From: Ulvibacterium marinum
Lineage (GTDB): Bacteria; Bacteroidota; Bacteroidia; Flavobacteriales; Flavobacteriaceae
DNA length: 64,000 bases
Reading direction: 5' to 3'
Assembly (NCBI RefSeq): GCF_003626755.1
Contig: NZ_RBCJ01000002.1
Span: 434,001-498,000, forward strand
Of the stretch, positions 45,853 through 54,878 are shown piece by piece. Within the stretch, counting starts at the first letter, position 1; each line of letters begins with the position of its first letter. The notes under the pieces were generated by a model, which saw nothing but the letters and a program-made list of their open reading frames with translations, was not told the origin of the DNA and searched no databases. Both the position numbers and the translations under genes were made by a program.

Positions 45853-46475
45853 AAACACGAAAGAATTTTTTGGACTGGGCTTTTGCACAGAATCATATTT
45901 TAGAAAATGAGGTAGACCAACCTAGATTTTATTCCATTCATGAGCAAAATTACATGTACGGGATTTTGGCAAGGATTACCAAAGGTAGTTTGGACGCTAA
46001 GGCTTTTGTGGAAGATTTCAAGGGTTTGGAAAATCAACGCTATCGTATTATGGACGAACGAACGATTAAAGAAATTGATGCCGTCTCCCAAGTAGGGATA
46101 GCAATCGATTTTTGTACCCAATCGGATGCTCAAAAAAGAGAAAGTTCTTTTTTGGTCAATCCAGATCTTACTAATTATTTAGTACAAAGCGCTTTTCTAT
46201 GGAATGATATTGAAAATAAAAACCCTAAGACTATTGATGCCTATTATGCGATAATACCAACCTTTATTGATGTGGCCCCTAAGGAAATATGTTTAACGCA
46301 GTTAAGCGCATTGCTTTTGGATATAAAGGATTATAGGGAAGTTTTCACATACGCCGAGCTTTTGGAATTAGTAGCCGGAGCAATGGACTATGAAGAAAAA
46401 GAGCTAGATCGGCAGCTACTGGACTTTGTGACGGCCCAGGTTTTGTATTATCGGACGCTCTTGCCCATTACCTAA
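45849..46475 (+). CDS. Protein of unknown function in the peptide locus
   Basis: 208 residues, mostly helical, no signal or membrane segment. It begins KTRKNFLDWAFAQN and carries ANSWER-free regions with no motif I recognise; NPDLTNYLVQSAFLWNDI and LTQLSALLLDI suggest a helical bundle. The start overlaps the DUF6734-like stop by four bases, so it belongs to the same operon. It might be an adaptor or a modifying enzyme of the peptide, but that is only position. Its stop sits in the A-run of the shared terminator. Confidence 0.6.
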   Translation: MKTRKNFLDWAFAQNHILENEVDQPRFYSIHEQNYMYGILARITKGSLDAKAFVEDFKGLENQRYRIMDERTIKEIDAVSQVGIAIDFCTQSDAQKRESSFLVNPDLTNYLVQSAFLWNDIENKNPKTIDAYYAIIPTFIDVAPKEICLTQLSALLLDIKDYREVFTYAELLELVAGAMDYEEKELDRQLLDFVTAQVLYYRTLLPIT

Positions 46476-46507
46476 AAAAAAGTCCAAAGACTGCTATTGC
46501 AGCTTTG
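46474..46507 (-). terminator. Terminator of the Cys-rich peptide gene, also ends the three-gene operon
   Basis: On the minus strand CAAAGCTGC (46499-46507) pairs with GCAG-CTTTG (46485-46494, one bulged base) around a TATT-type loop, followed after four bases by eight T (46474-46481). The plus-strand operon stops at 46475, directly before it. Confidence 0.7.
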
Positions 46508-46539
46508 AACTTTATTCCATTTAAAACTTGAACGCTGTC

Positions 46540-46695
46540 TTAAGGGCAGCAACAGGCACCTGGATTTACATTGGCACAATAGTAAGCACCACAATAATAC
46601 TCTGGATAACAGAACCAAGCTCCTCCCTTGACTTTTTTCATTTGGGATTCTTCCATTTCCTGCTTTTTAAGATTTGTTAAGCTCAACTTTTTCAT
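46540..46695 (-). CDS. Double-glycine leader, Cys-rich peptide precursor (GG-Bacteroidota natural product type)
   Basis: 51 residues, ATG 46695 to TAA 46540. The leader MKKLSLTNLKKQEMEESQ..VKGG (1-25) ends in Gly-Gly, as in the GG-leader natural-product precursors of this phylum. The 26-residue core has six cysteines (29, 35, 40, 48, 49, 50) and five tyrosines (30, 33, 34, 38, 39), with CYPEYYC and a closing CCCP. Six cysteines allow three disulfides. It is convergent with the VKOR/thioredoxin operon, 64 bases from its end, and has its own terminator. A TATATTTA box lies upstream near 46758. It is too short for normal gene callers. No peptide transporter is in the window. Confidence 0.75.
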   Translation of the reverse strand: MKKLSLTNLKKQEMEESQMKKVKGGAWFCYPEYYCGAYYCANVNPGACCCP

Positions 46696-46940
46696 GACAT
46701 ATAAGATTTTGTTCCCCGCTGTTTCAAACTAGAGGCTTTGGAGATGAGGCCTTTACTTCATAAATATACTATTTTTATATGTATATTCCTACAATTATAG
46801 ATGTTATTACTTATTTTTTAACAATTTAAAGAAATCCATTTGAAGATTCATTTTAATCGATTTTTACTAGAACTTAACACATTCAATTATTAAAAAGTAA
46901 TCCGTACTATTGTACAGAATTAGACTATAGCAGTATTCTC

Positions 46941-47864
46941 ATGGCCCAATCCAGGCAAACTACACTTATCCTTTTGGCCTTCTTTTCAATCTATGTTATT
47001 TGGGGCTCTACCTACTTGCTCAATAAGATAGCCGTAGCCGAATTGCCGCCATTTATGCTTGCTTCGGTTCGCTTTGCTTTGGCAGGGATACTCGTATTTA
47101 TCATAGCGAAATCCATGGGTATTTCATTGCGCATTACCAAAAGGCAACTTAAGAATGTAACCATTGCCGGATTCCTGTTTCTAAGTTTTGGGAATGGAGT
47201 AGTGGTGTGGGCGTTAAAATATGTCGACAGCGGGTTTGCGGCTCTGGAAATATCGGCGCAGCCTTTGGTTATTTTATTGCTCATGTGGATGCTACAAGGG
47301 AAAAAAATCCAACCCATGTCCTTGGTAGGAATCGTTTTGGGTATAATCGGTATTTATTTGCTGGTAAGCCAAAAAACTATCCTGCAACAGGAGCATTCTT
47401 TTGTGGGCATTTGCATGATATTCGCAGCGATGTTGTCTTGGGCTTATGGCAGTCTATTTGTCGGCAGGGCTGACTTCCCATCCAATTTTTTTGTGAATAC
47501 GGGGTATCAGATGTTAATGGGAGGATTGTTATTGGCTATAATAAGCCTAGCGTTAGGGGAGACGTGGACTTCGCCAATGGAGTGGGGGACCCAGGTACAA
47601 TTGGCAATGATCTTATTGATATTATTTGGGAGCATCATCGCCTTTACTTCCTTTAATTACTTGCTAAAAGTGGTCTCCCCGGAAAAGGTGGCTACCAATA
47701 CTTATGTTAATCCTATCGTAGCTATGATTTTGGGTTGGTATATTTTAGATGAACAGATTACACTTCAATCTGTAATTGCGGCAATTGTTTTGCTAACGGG
47801 CGTTTATTTTATCAATACAAGCAAACAGAAAGTAAGGAGTCCTAATTTTTTTAGGAAAGGCTAA
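46941..47864 (+). CDS. EamA/DMT-family transporter
   Basis: 307 residues with about ten transmembrane helices in two EamA repeats. The repeat starts are AFFSIYVIWGSTYLLNKIAV and MIFAAMLSWAYGSLFVGRAD, with the conserved FLFLSFGNGVVVWALKYV and SFNYLLKVVSPEKVA. It exports small metabolites such as amino acids or nucleosides. It lies 245 bases beyond the peptide precursor start, divergent from it. It could export the mature peptide only if that is very small, so a link is not likely. Confidence 0.85.
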   Translation: MAQSRQTTLILLAFFSIYVIWGSTYLLNKIAVAELPPFMLASVRFALAGILVFIIAKSMGISLRITKRQLKNVTIAGFLFLSFGNGVVVWALKYVDSGFAALEISAQPLVILLLMWMLQGKKIQPMSLVGIVLGIIGIYLLVSQKTILQQEHSFVGICMIFAAMLSWAYGSLFVGRADFPSNFFVNTGYQMLMGGLLLAIISLALGETWTSPMEWGTQVQLAMILLILFGSIIAFTSFNYLLKVVSPEKVATNTYVNPIVAMILGWYILDEQITLQSVIAAIVLLTGVYFINTSKQKVRSPNFFRKG

Positions 47865-47973
47865 ACCAAAACCCACAAATAATTTATCGAAAATTTAGGA
47901 TTTTAAGAAAATTTTAGAATCGGATATTCCAGATTGTTAGTATCTTAAGGAGAACCTTTCAAATGTATATATC

Positions 47974-48525
47974 ATGAAACTAAAAATAGGTATTGGGGTT
48001 TTGCTTCTTATGATCTGGGCTTGTGGAAGTTCGTCAAAAACAATGGAACCAACCGCAGAAAGCGGGAAACTGGATGAAATGATAGGCCAAAAGTCTTTTG
48101 AAATCGTTTCCGAATGGGCCATGCCCCAAATGACCAATAGCATGAACAGTATTAGTAATGCCGGTCTTTTCCCACCGGGAAGTGCAGGAAGCCGTATCAC
48201 ACTAATAGGGAACCCCAATTATTTGAGGGTTTTTGGGGATAGTGTTTCCGCTTATCTGCCATACTATGGGGAACGGCAAATGGGAGGGGGATACAATAGT
48301 ACCACAACTGCCATAAAATTTAAAGGAATCCCTAAAGATTTCGAAATAACCAAGGACACAAAAGATCAAAGTTACGCGGTACATTTTGAAATTAATGATA
48401 AGACCGAAAACTACAACGTAAACCTAAAGCTGTTTCCAAATTTGAAGGGTAGTATAAACGTTAATAGTTCCCAACGATTTCAGATTCGCTACAGTGGCGA
48501 TATTGAGGATATTGCCGAAGAATAG
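47974..48525 (+). CDS. DUF4251 lipoprotein
   Basis: 183 residues with a lipobox in LLLMIWACGSSS. The DUF4251 core holds GSRITLIGNPNYLRVFGDSV, then LPYYGERQMGGGYNS and RYSGDIEDI. The family is a periplasmic or outer-membrane protein of unknown function, widespread in Bacteroidota. A truncated relative is at 31033. No operon partner is visible. Confidence 0.85.
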   Translation: MKLKIGIGVLLLMIWACGSSSKTMEPTAESGKLDEMIGQKSFEIVSEWAMPQMTNSMNSISNAGLFPPGSAGSRITLIGNPNYLRVFGDSVSAYLPYYGERQMGGGYNSTTTAIKFKGIPKDFEITKDTKDQSYAVHFEINDKTENYNVNLKLFPNLKGSINVNSSQRFQIRYSGDIEDIAEE

Positions 48526-48547
48526 TCCTTCGCTTGTTTTAGCCTAG

Positions 48548-48769
48548 ATTTACAATCTAGATGAATTTCCTCCAGTAGGTGCCAAAAATTCTAAGCCTAG
48601 GAATCCGGAAATAGTTCAATTGATTAAATCGAACTGCTGTCCAATAACAGTACAAGTGATCCGCAATGTTAACTATTTGGAAAAGGGTGGAAATTTTGCC
48701 CACAGCTCCATTCGGAGTATAACGGATAGTGCAGCCTATTTCAAACAAAATCTCAAGAAGTTTTTATAG
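48548..48769 (+). pseudogene. Orphan C-terminal fragment of an unidentified gene
   Basis: An open frame of 73 codons with no ATG, closed by TAG at 48767. It reads as ordinary protein: NPEIVQLIKSNCCPITVQVI and GGNFAHSSIRSITDSAAYFK. The stop just upstream (48545) leaves no start. The tail FAHSSIRSI is faintly like patatin-type phospholipase ends, but I would not name it. It is probably a remnant of a deleted gene between two intact genes. Confidence 0.35.
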
Positions 48770-48954
48770 GTATAGTATATCCAATACTACGATACCCATC
48801 TGAAAATCAAATATCTAAAGGAAAACAAAGCTTCATATTCCATGTTTAGGCAAGTTACTTTTGTTAGATTCCAAATCCTTGTGTTTATCATAGAGGATAA
48901 AATATTTGAATTTTGTCCAATTCATAAGGGCCAATTCGTCTTAAACTAAAAAAC

Positions 48955-49389
48955 ATGACCTATTCCATAAAACATCTGTTCCATATTGATGCTCCGAGAC
49001 AAAATGTATTCAATGCTATAGCTACCATAGAGGGGCTATCCAATTGGTGGACCGTACAGACTGAAGGCAGTTCGGGTCTGGGCAAGCATATCCAATTCGA
49101 TTTTGGCGATTATAAAGGACCTAAAATGAAGGTGGTAGAACTTGTTGCTGACGAAAAAATCGTTTGGGAATGCGTGGCCAGTGATCATGGGTGGTTGGGC
49201 CATACCTTTGTTTTTTCATTGGATGAAAACGAAGGAAAGACCCGCGTCCGTTTTTCACATAATGGATGGCAAGAACAAAATGATTTCTATTCCAGTTGCT
49301 GTTTTAGTTGGGGTCGGTATATGGAAAGTTTGCGTCAATATTGCCAAACGGGAAAGGGAGAGGCCTATGGTAGTGAAGGGTATCGCTAA
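48955..49389 (+). CDS. SRPBCC/AHSA1-like (START fold) protein
   Basis: 144 residues, no signal. Pattern of the Bet v1/AHSA1 fold: SIKHLFHIDAPRQNVFNAI (first strand and helix), WWTVQTEGSSGLGKHIQFDF, EKIVWECVASDHGW and a final long helix (SWGRYMESLRQYCQTGKGE). The family binds small hydrophobic ligands or assists polyketide, Hsp90 or stress functions. No specific role is visible. A second SRPBCC gene follows 44 bases later. Confidence 0.75.
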   Translation: MTYSIKHLFHIDAPRQNVFNAIATIEGLSNWWTVQTEGSSGLGKHIQFDFGDYKGPKMKVVELVADEKIVWECVASDHGWLGHTFVFSLDENEGKTRVRFSHNGWQEQNDFYSSCCFSWGRYMESLRQYCQTGKGEAYGSEGYR

Positions 49390-49433
49390 TCCTTTGATCG
49401 TAATGTGAGGGGACTTCATTCAAAACAACTTTT

Positions 49434-49868
49434 ATGGTAGATGTTACAACGGAAATCGTTATCCAAGTTCCTATCGAAGAAGTTTCGGTCTATGCTTCCA
49501 ATCCCGAGAATGCCGCGAAATGGTATACCAATATTAAGTCAGTAGAATGGAAAACGCCCAAGCCCCTGGCACAGGGGTCTAAAATAGCCTTCAAAGCACA
49601 ATTCTTGGGACGTCAATTGGCCTACATTTATGAAGTCACCGAATTTGTCCCTGGACAAAAAATGGTGATGAAAACTTCAGAAGGACCGTTTCCTATGGAG
49701 ACTACATATTCATGGGAGGAAATTGGCCCAGATACTACCAAAATGACCCTACGGAACAGGGGTATTCCTTCTGGCTTTTCGAAGCTCTTTACGCCAATTA
49801 TGGTCACTGCGGTGCGAAGGGCAAATAAAGCAGATTTAAAAAGGATCAAAACGCTATTGGAGGAATAA
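49434..49868 (+). CDS. SRPBCC family (polyketide cyclase-like) protein
   Basis: 144 residues, no signal. VTTEIVIQVPIEEVSVYASNP and AAKWYTNIKSVEWKTPKPL form the opening strand and helix, then TTYSWEEIGPDTTKMTLRNRG gives the central sheet, and a long C-terminal helix follows. The pair with the preceding SRPBCC gene may be functional, but the two differ much. Its upstream gap has a short run with no clear promoter. Confidence 0.75.
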   Translation: MVDVTTEIVIQVPIEEVSVYASNPENAAKWYTNIKSVEWKTPKPLAQGSKIAFKAQFLGRQLAYIYEVTEFVPGQKMVMKTSEGPFPMETTYSWEEIGPDTTKMTLRNRGIPSGFSKLFTPIMVTAVRRANKADLKRIKTLLEE

Positions 49869-50058
49869 TTTTCTCAACTAAATTGCTTCTTGAAAACTCT
49901 AATTAAAAGCAATCGGCCTGTACTCCAAAGACTTTCTTAGCTAAAAATACTGAGCGTAACAGAATCCGTAAAATGTATTCGTCATTCAGTAAAATGTTTC
50001 ATTTTTAATGTAATTACCTGTATAATTTTGACATAACAATCCAAAGGAAATAAAACCG

Positions 50059-50229
50059 ATGGTGATGAAAAAAGTAATTCTGATAATCGGATTGGCTTTT
50101 AAAACCATGGAATCAATAGAACCGAAAACGAGATATAGAACTGGAAAATTTGCAAAGCCCACAGTCTGGATACGCACCTACCTTGGTGACAGAATTTTTG
50201 ACAAAGTAATTCTTGGTCAAACAAAATAA
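50059..50229 (+). pseudogene. Internally deleted short-chain dehydrogenase/reductase gene
   Basis: An intact 56-codon frame, ATG 50059 to TAA 50227. It starts like an SDR nucleotide-binding strand (MKKVILIIGLA, where MKKVILITGAS is usual) and then jumps to a typical SDR tail (PKTRYRTGKFAKPTVWIRTY and RIFDKVILGQTK). Full-length SDRs have about 270 residues, so roughly 200 internal residues are missing in frame. The exact junction is near residue 13. A TAATTTTG box (50023-50030) lies upstream. The AraC regulator follows 50 bases later, a usual SDR neighbour. Confidence 0.5.
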
Positions 50230-50279
50230 GAAGAATCTCGAGCCACCCCTTTGCCCATAAAATTTATTATTTTCAAGCA

Positions 50280-51188
50280 ATGAACAACATCGTTACCATT
50301 AGTTCCATTACTCAGGCCCATCAAGTATTGGGTTTGCAACCCCCGAAGCATCCACTGGTTTCCCTGATCAACATCAAAGATTTTCCATTGGAAACTGACT
50401 TTGGGGATGTGCGGTTTATGTTGGAGCTATACATGGTATCCTTAAAGGATGGTGTTTCAGGCTCCATGGGATATGGAAGAAATTCCTATGATTTCACCAA
50501 CGGTACAATGATTTTTAGCAAACCTGATCAGGTTTTATTCACGGAATCCAAGGAAGTTGAGGCGGATGCCAAAGGTTGGATGCTTTTGTTTCATCCGGAC
50601 CTCATTCGAAAGTCCGAGCTTGGAGAACAAATGGATACCTATTCCTATTTTTCATATGATGTACATGAAGCATTACATTTGTCCGAAGATGAAAAATCGA
50701 CCTTAACGGATTTGGTACGCCAAATTGAAATGGAGTATAATCAAAATATCGATAAGCACAGTCAGAAGTTGATGGTCTCCAATATTGGTTTGTTACTCGA
50801 TTATTGTACGCGATACTACGATCGTCAGTTCTATGTACGTACAAATTTGAATCAAGATCTTATCTACAATTTCAACCATCTTTTGAAGAACTATTTTAAT
50901 AGTGAAAAACCTGCGGAACTAGGCCTTCCCACAGTTCAATACTGTGGAACGCAACTCCATATGTCCCCAAACTATTTAAGCGATCTGTTAAAAAAGGAAA
51001 CGGGCAAAACGGCCATGGACCATATCCATTCCTATATGATCAATAGAGCCAAAAACAAATTGTTGGGAACAACAGAATCCATAAGTGAAATTGCGTTTGA
51101 CCTAGGGTTCGATTATCCCCAGCACTTTAGCAAGCTCTTCAAAAAGAAAACGGGAATGAGCCCTGCAAAATATAGAACCCTCAATTAA
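50280..51188 (+). CDS. AraC-family transcriptional regulator
   Basis: 302 residues. The N-terminal cupin-like domain covers about 1-180. The C-terminal AraC domain has two helix-turn-helix units: LHMSPNYLSDLLKKETGKTA and ISEIAFDLGFDYPQHFSKLF, followed by KKKTGMSPAKYR. It probably controlled the SDR gene just upstream, of which only a deleted copy remains, so it may have lost its target. Confidence 0.88.
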   Translation: MNNIVTISSITQAHQVLGLQPPKHPLVSLINIKDFPLETDFGDVRFMLELYMVSLKDGVSGSMGYGRNSYDFTNGTMIFSKPDQVLFTESKEVEADAKGWMLLFHPDLIRKSELGEQMDTYSYFSYDVHEALHLSEDEKSTLTDLVRQIEMEYNQNIDKHSQKLMVSNIGLLLDYCTRYYDRQFYVRTNLNQDLIYNFNHLLKNYFNSEKPAELGLPTVQYCGTQLHMSPNYLSDLLKKETGKTAMDHIHSYMINRAKNKLLGTTESISEIAFDLGFDYPQHFSKLFKKKTGMSPAKYRTLN

Positions 51189-51289
51189 TTAATGTTACCA
51201 TAACGTATTGATGTAAAAATCAAAATATAACATATTTAAAAATACAAAATAACGCACTACTGAAAACACTCTTAAAATACCTGAAAAAG

Positions 51290-52396
51290 ATGTTACTATT
51301 CCTAGGAATCCTAATTTCAACCCTAATTCTCGGTTATATTGCTTTTGTTAACTTGTATCCATCCTTTGGAGGAGATGTATCCCCAGCGTTACGGAAAGAA
51401 TATGAAAAATCGAAAAACTTCAAAAATGGGCAGTTTGTCAACCAAAAGGACGTCCCGGAGGATTTAACCTTTATGGAAACCCTGAAGTTAGCACGGAAAT
51501 TTTTCTTTACTAATGTTCCCAATGGCAGTCCTATGCAGGATATAACTGTTAAAAAGATAGATTCCACGGATATTGCCGAGTATAGGGATAACACACGTTT
51601 GATTTGGTTTGGGCATTCGGCATTTCTATTGCAAATTGACAATAAGACCGTCTTGATAGACCCCATGTTCGGAAAAGTAGCGGCACCCCATGATTGGTTG
51701 GGAACAAATCGATTTAATTCTGAAATGCCCATTGAAATTGAAAGATTACCCAAAATAGATGCGGTCCTCATTTCCCATGACCATTATGACCATTTGGATT
51801 ATAATTCCATAAAAAAACTAAAGGACAAGGTAGAGATGTTTTACACACCTCTTGGGGTTGGGGTACATCTTGAAGCTTGGGGCATAGAAAAGGAGCGTAT
51901 TTCCGAACTCGATTGGTGGCAAGATGTAAAATTTAAGGAATTAAAATTTATATGTACCCCGGCGCAGCATTTTTCCGGTAGAAAATTCAATAATCGCCAA
52001 AGTACGTTATGGAGTTCATGGGTAATCCAATCACATACCGAATCAATTTTTTTCAGCGGTGATAGCGGTTATGGTCCGCATTTTAAGGAAATTGGAAAGG
52101 CTTTTGGGCCGTTTGATTTTGCTATGGTAGAATGTGGCCAATACAATAAAATGTGGCCGGATATCCATATGTTTCCCGAAGAGACGGCTCAAGTAGGGAT
52201 AGATTTGAATGCCAAATTGGTTATGCCCATTCACTGGGGTGCCTTTAAATTGGCCTTACATGATTGGACGGATCCTGTTGAAAGGGTGGTCAAAAAGGCC
52301 AAGGAATTGGATGTAGATTTGGTTACCCCTCAAATTGGCGAACCAATTTTCTTGGGGCATTCGGATAGTACCAACCAGTGGTGGGAAAACCAATAG
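51290..52396 (+). CDS. Metallo-beta-lactamase-fold hydrolase (NAPE-PLD-like)
   Basis: 368 residues with an N-terminal transmembrane segment (LLFLGILISTLILGYIAFV). The metal motif HxHxDH is present in VLISHDHYDHLDYNS, with WFGHSAFLLQIDNKTVLIDPM before it and FSGDSGYGPHF and MPIHWGAF after it. The WFGHS..DP pattern and length are those of NAPE-hydrolysing phospholipase D-like and UlaG-type enzymes. It faces the periplasm. The substrate may be a phospholipid or a lactone. Confidence 0.82.
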   Translation: MLLFLGILISTLILGYIAFVNLYPSFGGDVSPALRKEYEKSKNFKNGQFVNQKDVPEDLTFMETLKLARKFFFTNVPNGSPMQDITVKKIDSTDIAEYRDNTRLIWFGHSAFLLQIDNKTVLIDPMFGKVAAPHDWLGTNRFNSEMPIEIERLPKIDAVLISHDHYDHLDYNSIKKLKDKVEMFYTPLGVGVHLEAWGIEKERISELDWWQDVKFKELKFICTPAQHFSGRKFNNRQSTLWSSWVIQSHTESIFFSGDSGYGPHFKEIGKAFGPFDFAMVECGQYNKMWPDIHMFPEETAQVGIDLNAKLVMPIHWGAFKLALHDWTDPVERVVKKAKELDVDLVTPQIGEPIFLGHSDSTNQWWENQ

Positions 52397-52442
52397 TAAA
52401 CCTAGAAAGATAATACGTCTTGGTGGCCATCCTTTGAAGGAG

Positions 52443-54878
52443 TTATAGTCTAGATTTCTCGGTATCCGCCCCGCTCCTTGTATTTGCATTTTTAACTTTT
52501 CTGTTTCCAAAAGGGTAGGTGTAACTAATTCTGTAAATTCGTGAAAAACCCGATTCAGGACTATACTTTACCTTGAATTCATCTCCAAAAGCCTCTCTGG
52601 TCAACGAACCCACTTGTGAACCAATATCAACGCTCTCAAAAATATCGGTTATGGAGAATTGCAAACTACTTCCGTTTTTAAAATCTTTCTTTATACCCGC
52701 ATTGAGACTTCCAAATCCACTAATTCTTGTACTACCGTTAAAATGTTCGGAAGTGTACCAACCGGATATTTCCAAAGAGAGATTTAACGGTAATAACATG
52801 GTCTGGGTTCCATTAAAATTGTAATGCAGGTAGCTGTGTTCAATCTTTTCGTCGGTATGCAATAATTTAAATTGTCTCATCCCGGTGGCACCATTCAAAT
52901 TAAGGCTCCACCAATGGTTTATTCGTATAGGTATATTGGTTTGAAAATCTATACTTCGTTGATAATCTACATTTACCGGTGCTATTACCGCAACATTACT
53001 TAAGGAATTTCTAGTTATCTGAAAACGTGCAATGGGGTTCTCCTCATTAGTCGCCAGCAAGGAAAGGCTAAAGGACTTATTGTTATAGGTTAGGCTAATG
53101 TTATCAGTTATTGCCGGGAGAAGTTGTGGGTTTCCACTAAACACCGATGTAGGTCCGTTATAAATTAGAAAAGAGGCCAAATCCGAATAATTAGGTCGCG
53201 TTATACGTTTGGTATATGCAAAATTCAATGCTGTAGTATCAGAAAATGAATGCGTAAGAAATACGGATGGAAACAGTTTACCAAAACTGCGATTTAGACT
53301 GGCATCATCAAAATCTTGATTCCAATACTCATAGCGTAGGCCTAACTGCATTTTCAGTTTTTCACTCATCGTGTAATCGGTAAGGGCATATAAAGCCCCT
53401 ATTTTTTCTTCATTTTCAATAGTACTGATAAAGCGCTCATCGGAAACAAAAACCCCATCCTCTAGAATTTCGATCCGCGCATTGTTTACCGTTTTTGAAA
53501 GGGAACCTTTAAGACCGGCCTCAACAGAAAGATGTTCACCAAGCTCATAGTGTTGGTCCAATTTCAGTACCCCTACATTGATATCGGTTTCATTGAATCC
53601 GCGATTTCCTAGATTATAGATTTCATTATCGGGCTGAAAAGAATCGCCGTTCTCATCAAAATAGCTACTATTCACCACATTGGGATTCCGATTGTTATAA
53701 TTGATATAATCCGCCGTGAGTGTAAACCTTTGGGTTTCGTTTCCGGTTTCAAAATAAGCAGATGTGCTAAGGTTCTTCCAGTTGCCATCCCCATTAAGAT
53801 GTATTCTTGCCTCTAAAAAGGGTGTACTGCTAAAGTCATATAGGCCTCGGTTACGGGTTGCCACCAACGGACTTGAGGTGTTGTACAGTACATTTACGCC
53901 AAAATTGGAGTTTTCCGATAGTTGATAATCATAGCCCAGATTGATGTTATGGTTGCGGTCCAAACGCTGGGTAGCACTGGAAAAATTCACATACGTATCA
54001 CCTCCCAAAACCGGTAATTGGGTAACGCCTATCGCCTGAAACCCGCTATATGAATCGTCATAGGAGAATGTATATGAGCCCAACAAGGTAGTCCGCTCCG
54101 ACCCATAATTTAAAGAGAGACTAGTCGTTTGTTTAGGGCCTTCCCCATAGCCGGCACTAACGCCAAGATTCCCCCGTATACCGAAGGTTTCATTTTGGGC
54201 CAATACAATATTGATAATACCTGCGTTGCCATCCACATCATAGCGAGCGGAGGGATTGGTAAGCAATTCTATTTTTTCAATGGTATCGGCAGTCATCCCA
54301 CTCAACATGGCCATTAAATCGGCAGTTGGAACGCGTTGTGGTTTCCCATTGATCATAATCATGACCCCGCTTCTACCGTTCAAGGAAAAACTATTGTTCC
54401 GCTGATCCAAAACCACTCCTGGTGAACGTTCCAATAACTGTAAGGCCGTGCTGCCTTTGGTGAGAATACTTTGTTGTACGTTGATGATGCTCCCTTCTTG
54501 AGTCCGTTGGATCAACTTCTTTCTTCCGGTCACAGCGACCCCTTCGAGGGTGGTAACCGCCTCATCCAATGTAATGGGAGAAAAGTGCCTCTTGAAGACA
54601 GTGCCAGAAATCTCGAAAGGTTCGGAATTCCAAGTGGTAAAGGACAAAAGGCTAATTTGGAGTATGTAATTACCACTCTGCGAAAAATCAATTTCAAAGA
54701 CGCCATCCTCATCGGTAATGGCACCTGTACGCAATTCATTGTTTAAAGTGTCGATCAGTATTACATTGGCGTAAACCAATGGATTTCCCGATTCATCCAA
54801 TACCGAACCCGAAATCTGTCCAATGGCCATTTGGGCATATCCCAAAAAAAGTAACAAAAGCGTTCCGCTTACTTTCAT
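52443..54878 (-). CDS. TonB-dependent receptor-like outer-membrane protein
   Basis: About 811 residues from ATG 54878, with a signal peptide (LLLLFLGYAQMAIGQ). A carboxypeptidase-regulatory-like domain (ISGSVLDESGNPLVYANVIL), a plug domain (ALQLLERSPGVVLDQ, SLNGRSGVMIMINGKP, IELLTNPSARYDVDG) and an outer-membrane beta-barrel of the OMP_b-brl_3 type follow. It imports or secretes an unknown compound. The short N-terminal extension to a GTG at 54896 is not supported. Divergent from a LytS/LytTR pair that could regulate it. Confidence 0.85.
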   Translation of the reverse strand: MKVSGTLLLLFLGYAQMAIGQISGSVLDESGNPLVYANVILIDTLNNELRTGAITDEDGVFEIDFSQSGNYILQISLLSFTTWNSEPFEISGTVFKRHFSPITLDEAVTTLEGVAVTGRKKLIQRTQEGSIINVQQSILTKGSTALQLLERSPGVVLDQRNNSFSLNGRSGVMIMINGKPQRVPTADLMAMLSGMTADTIEKIELLTNPSARYDVDGNAGIINIVLAQNETFGIRGNLGVSAGYGEGPKQTTSLSLNYGSERTTLLGSYTFSYDDSYSGFQAIGVTQLPVLGGDTYVNFSSATQRLDRNHNINLGYDYQLSENSNFGVNVLYNTSSPLVATRNRGLYDFSSTPFLEARIHLNGDGNWKNLSTSAYFETGNETQRFTLTADYINYNNRNPNVVNSSYFDENGDSFQPDNEIYNLGNRGFNETDINVGVLKLDQHYELGEHLSVEAGLKGSLSKTVNNARIEILEDGVFVSDERFISTIENEEKIGALYALTDYTMSEKLKMQLGLRYEYWNQDFDDASLNRSFGKLFPSVFLTHSFSDTTALNFAYTKRITRPNYSDLASFLIYNGPTSVFSGNPQLLPAITDNISLTYNNKSFSLSLLATNEENPIARFQITRNSLSNVAVIAPVNVDYQRSIDFQTNIPIRINHWWSLNLNGATGMRQFKLLHTDEKIEHSYLHYNFNGTQTMLLPLNLSLEISGWYTSEHFNGSTRISGFGSLNAGIKKDFKNGSSLQFSITDIFESVDIGSQVGSLTREAFGDEFKVKYSPESGFSRIYRISYTYPFGNRKVKNANTRSGADTEKSRL

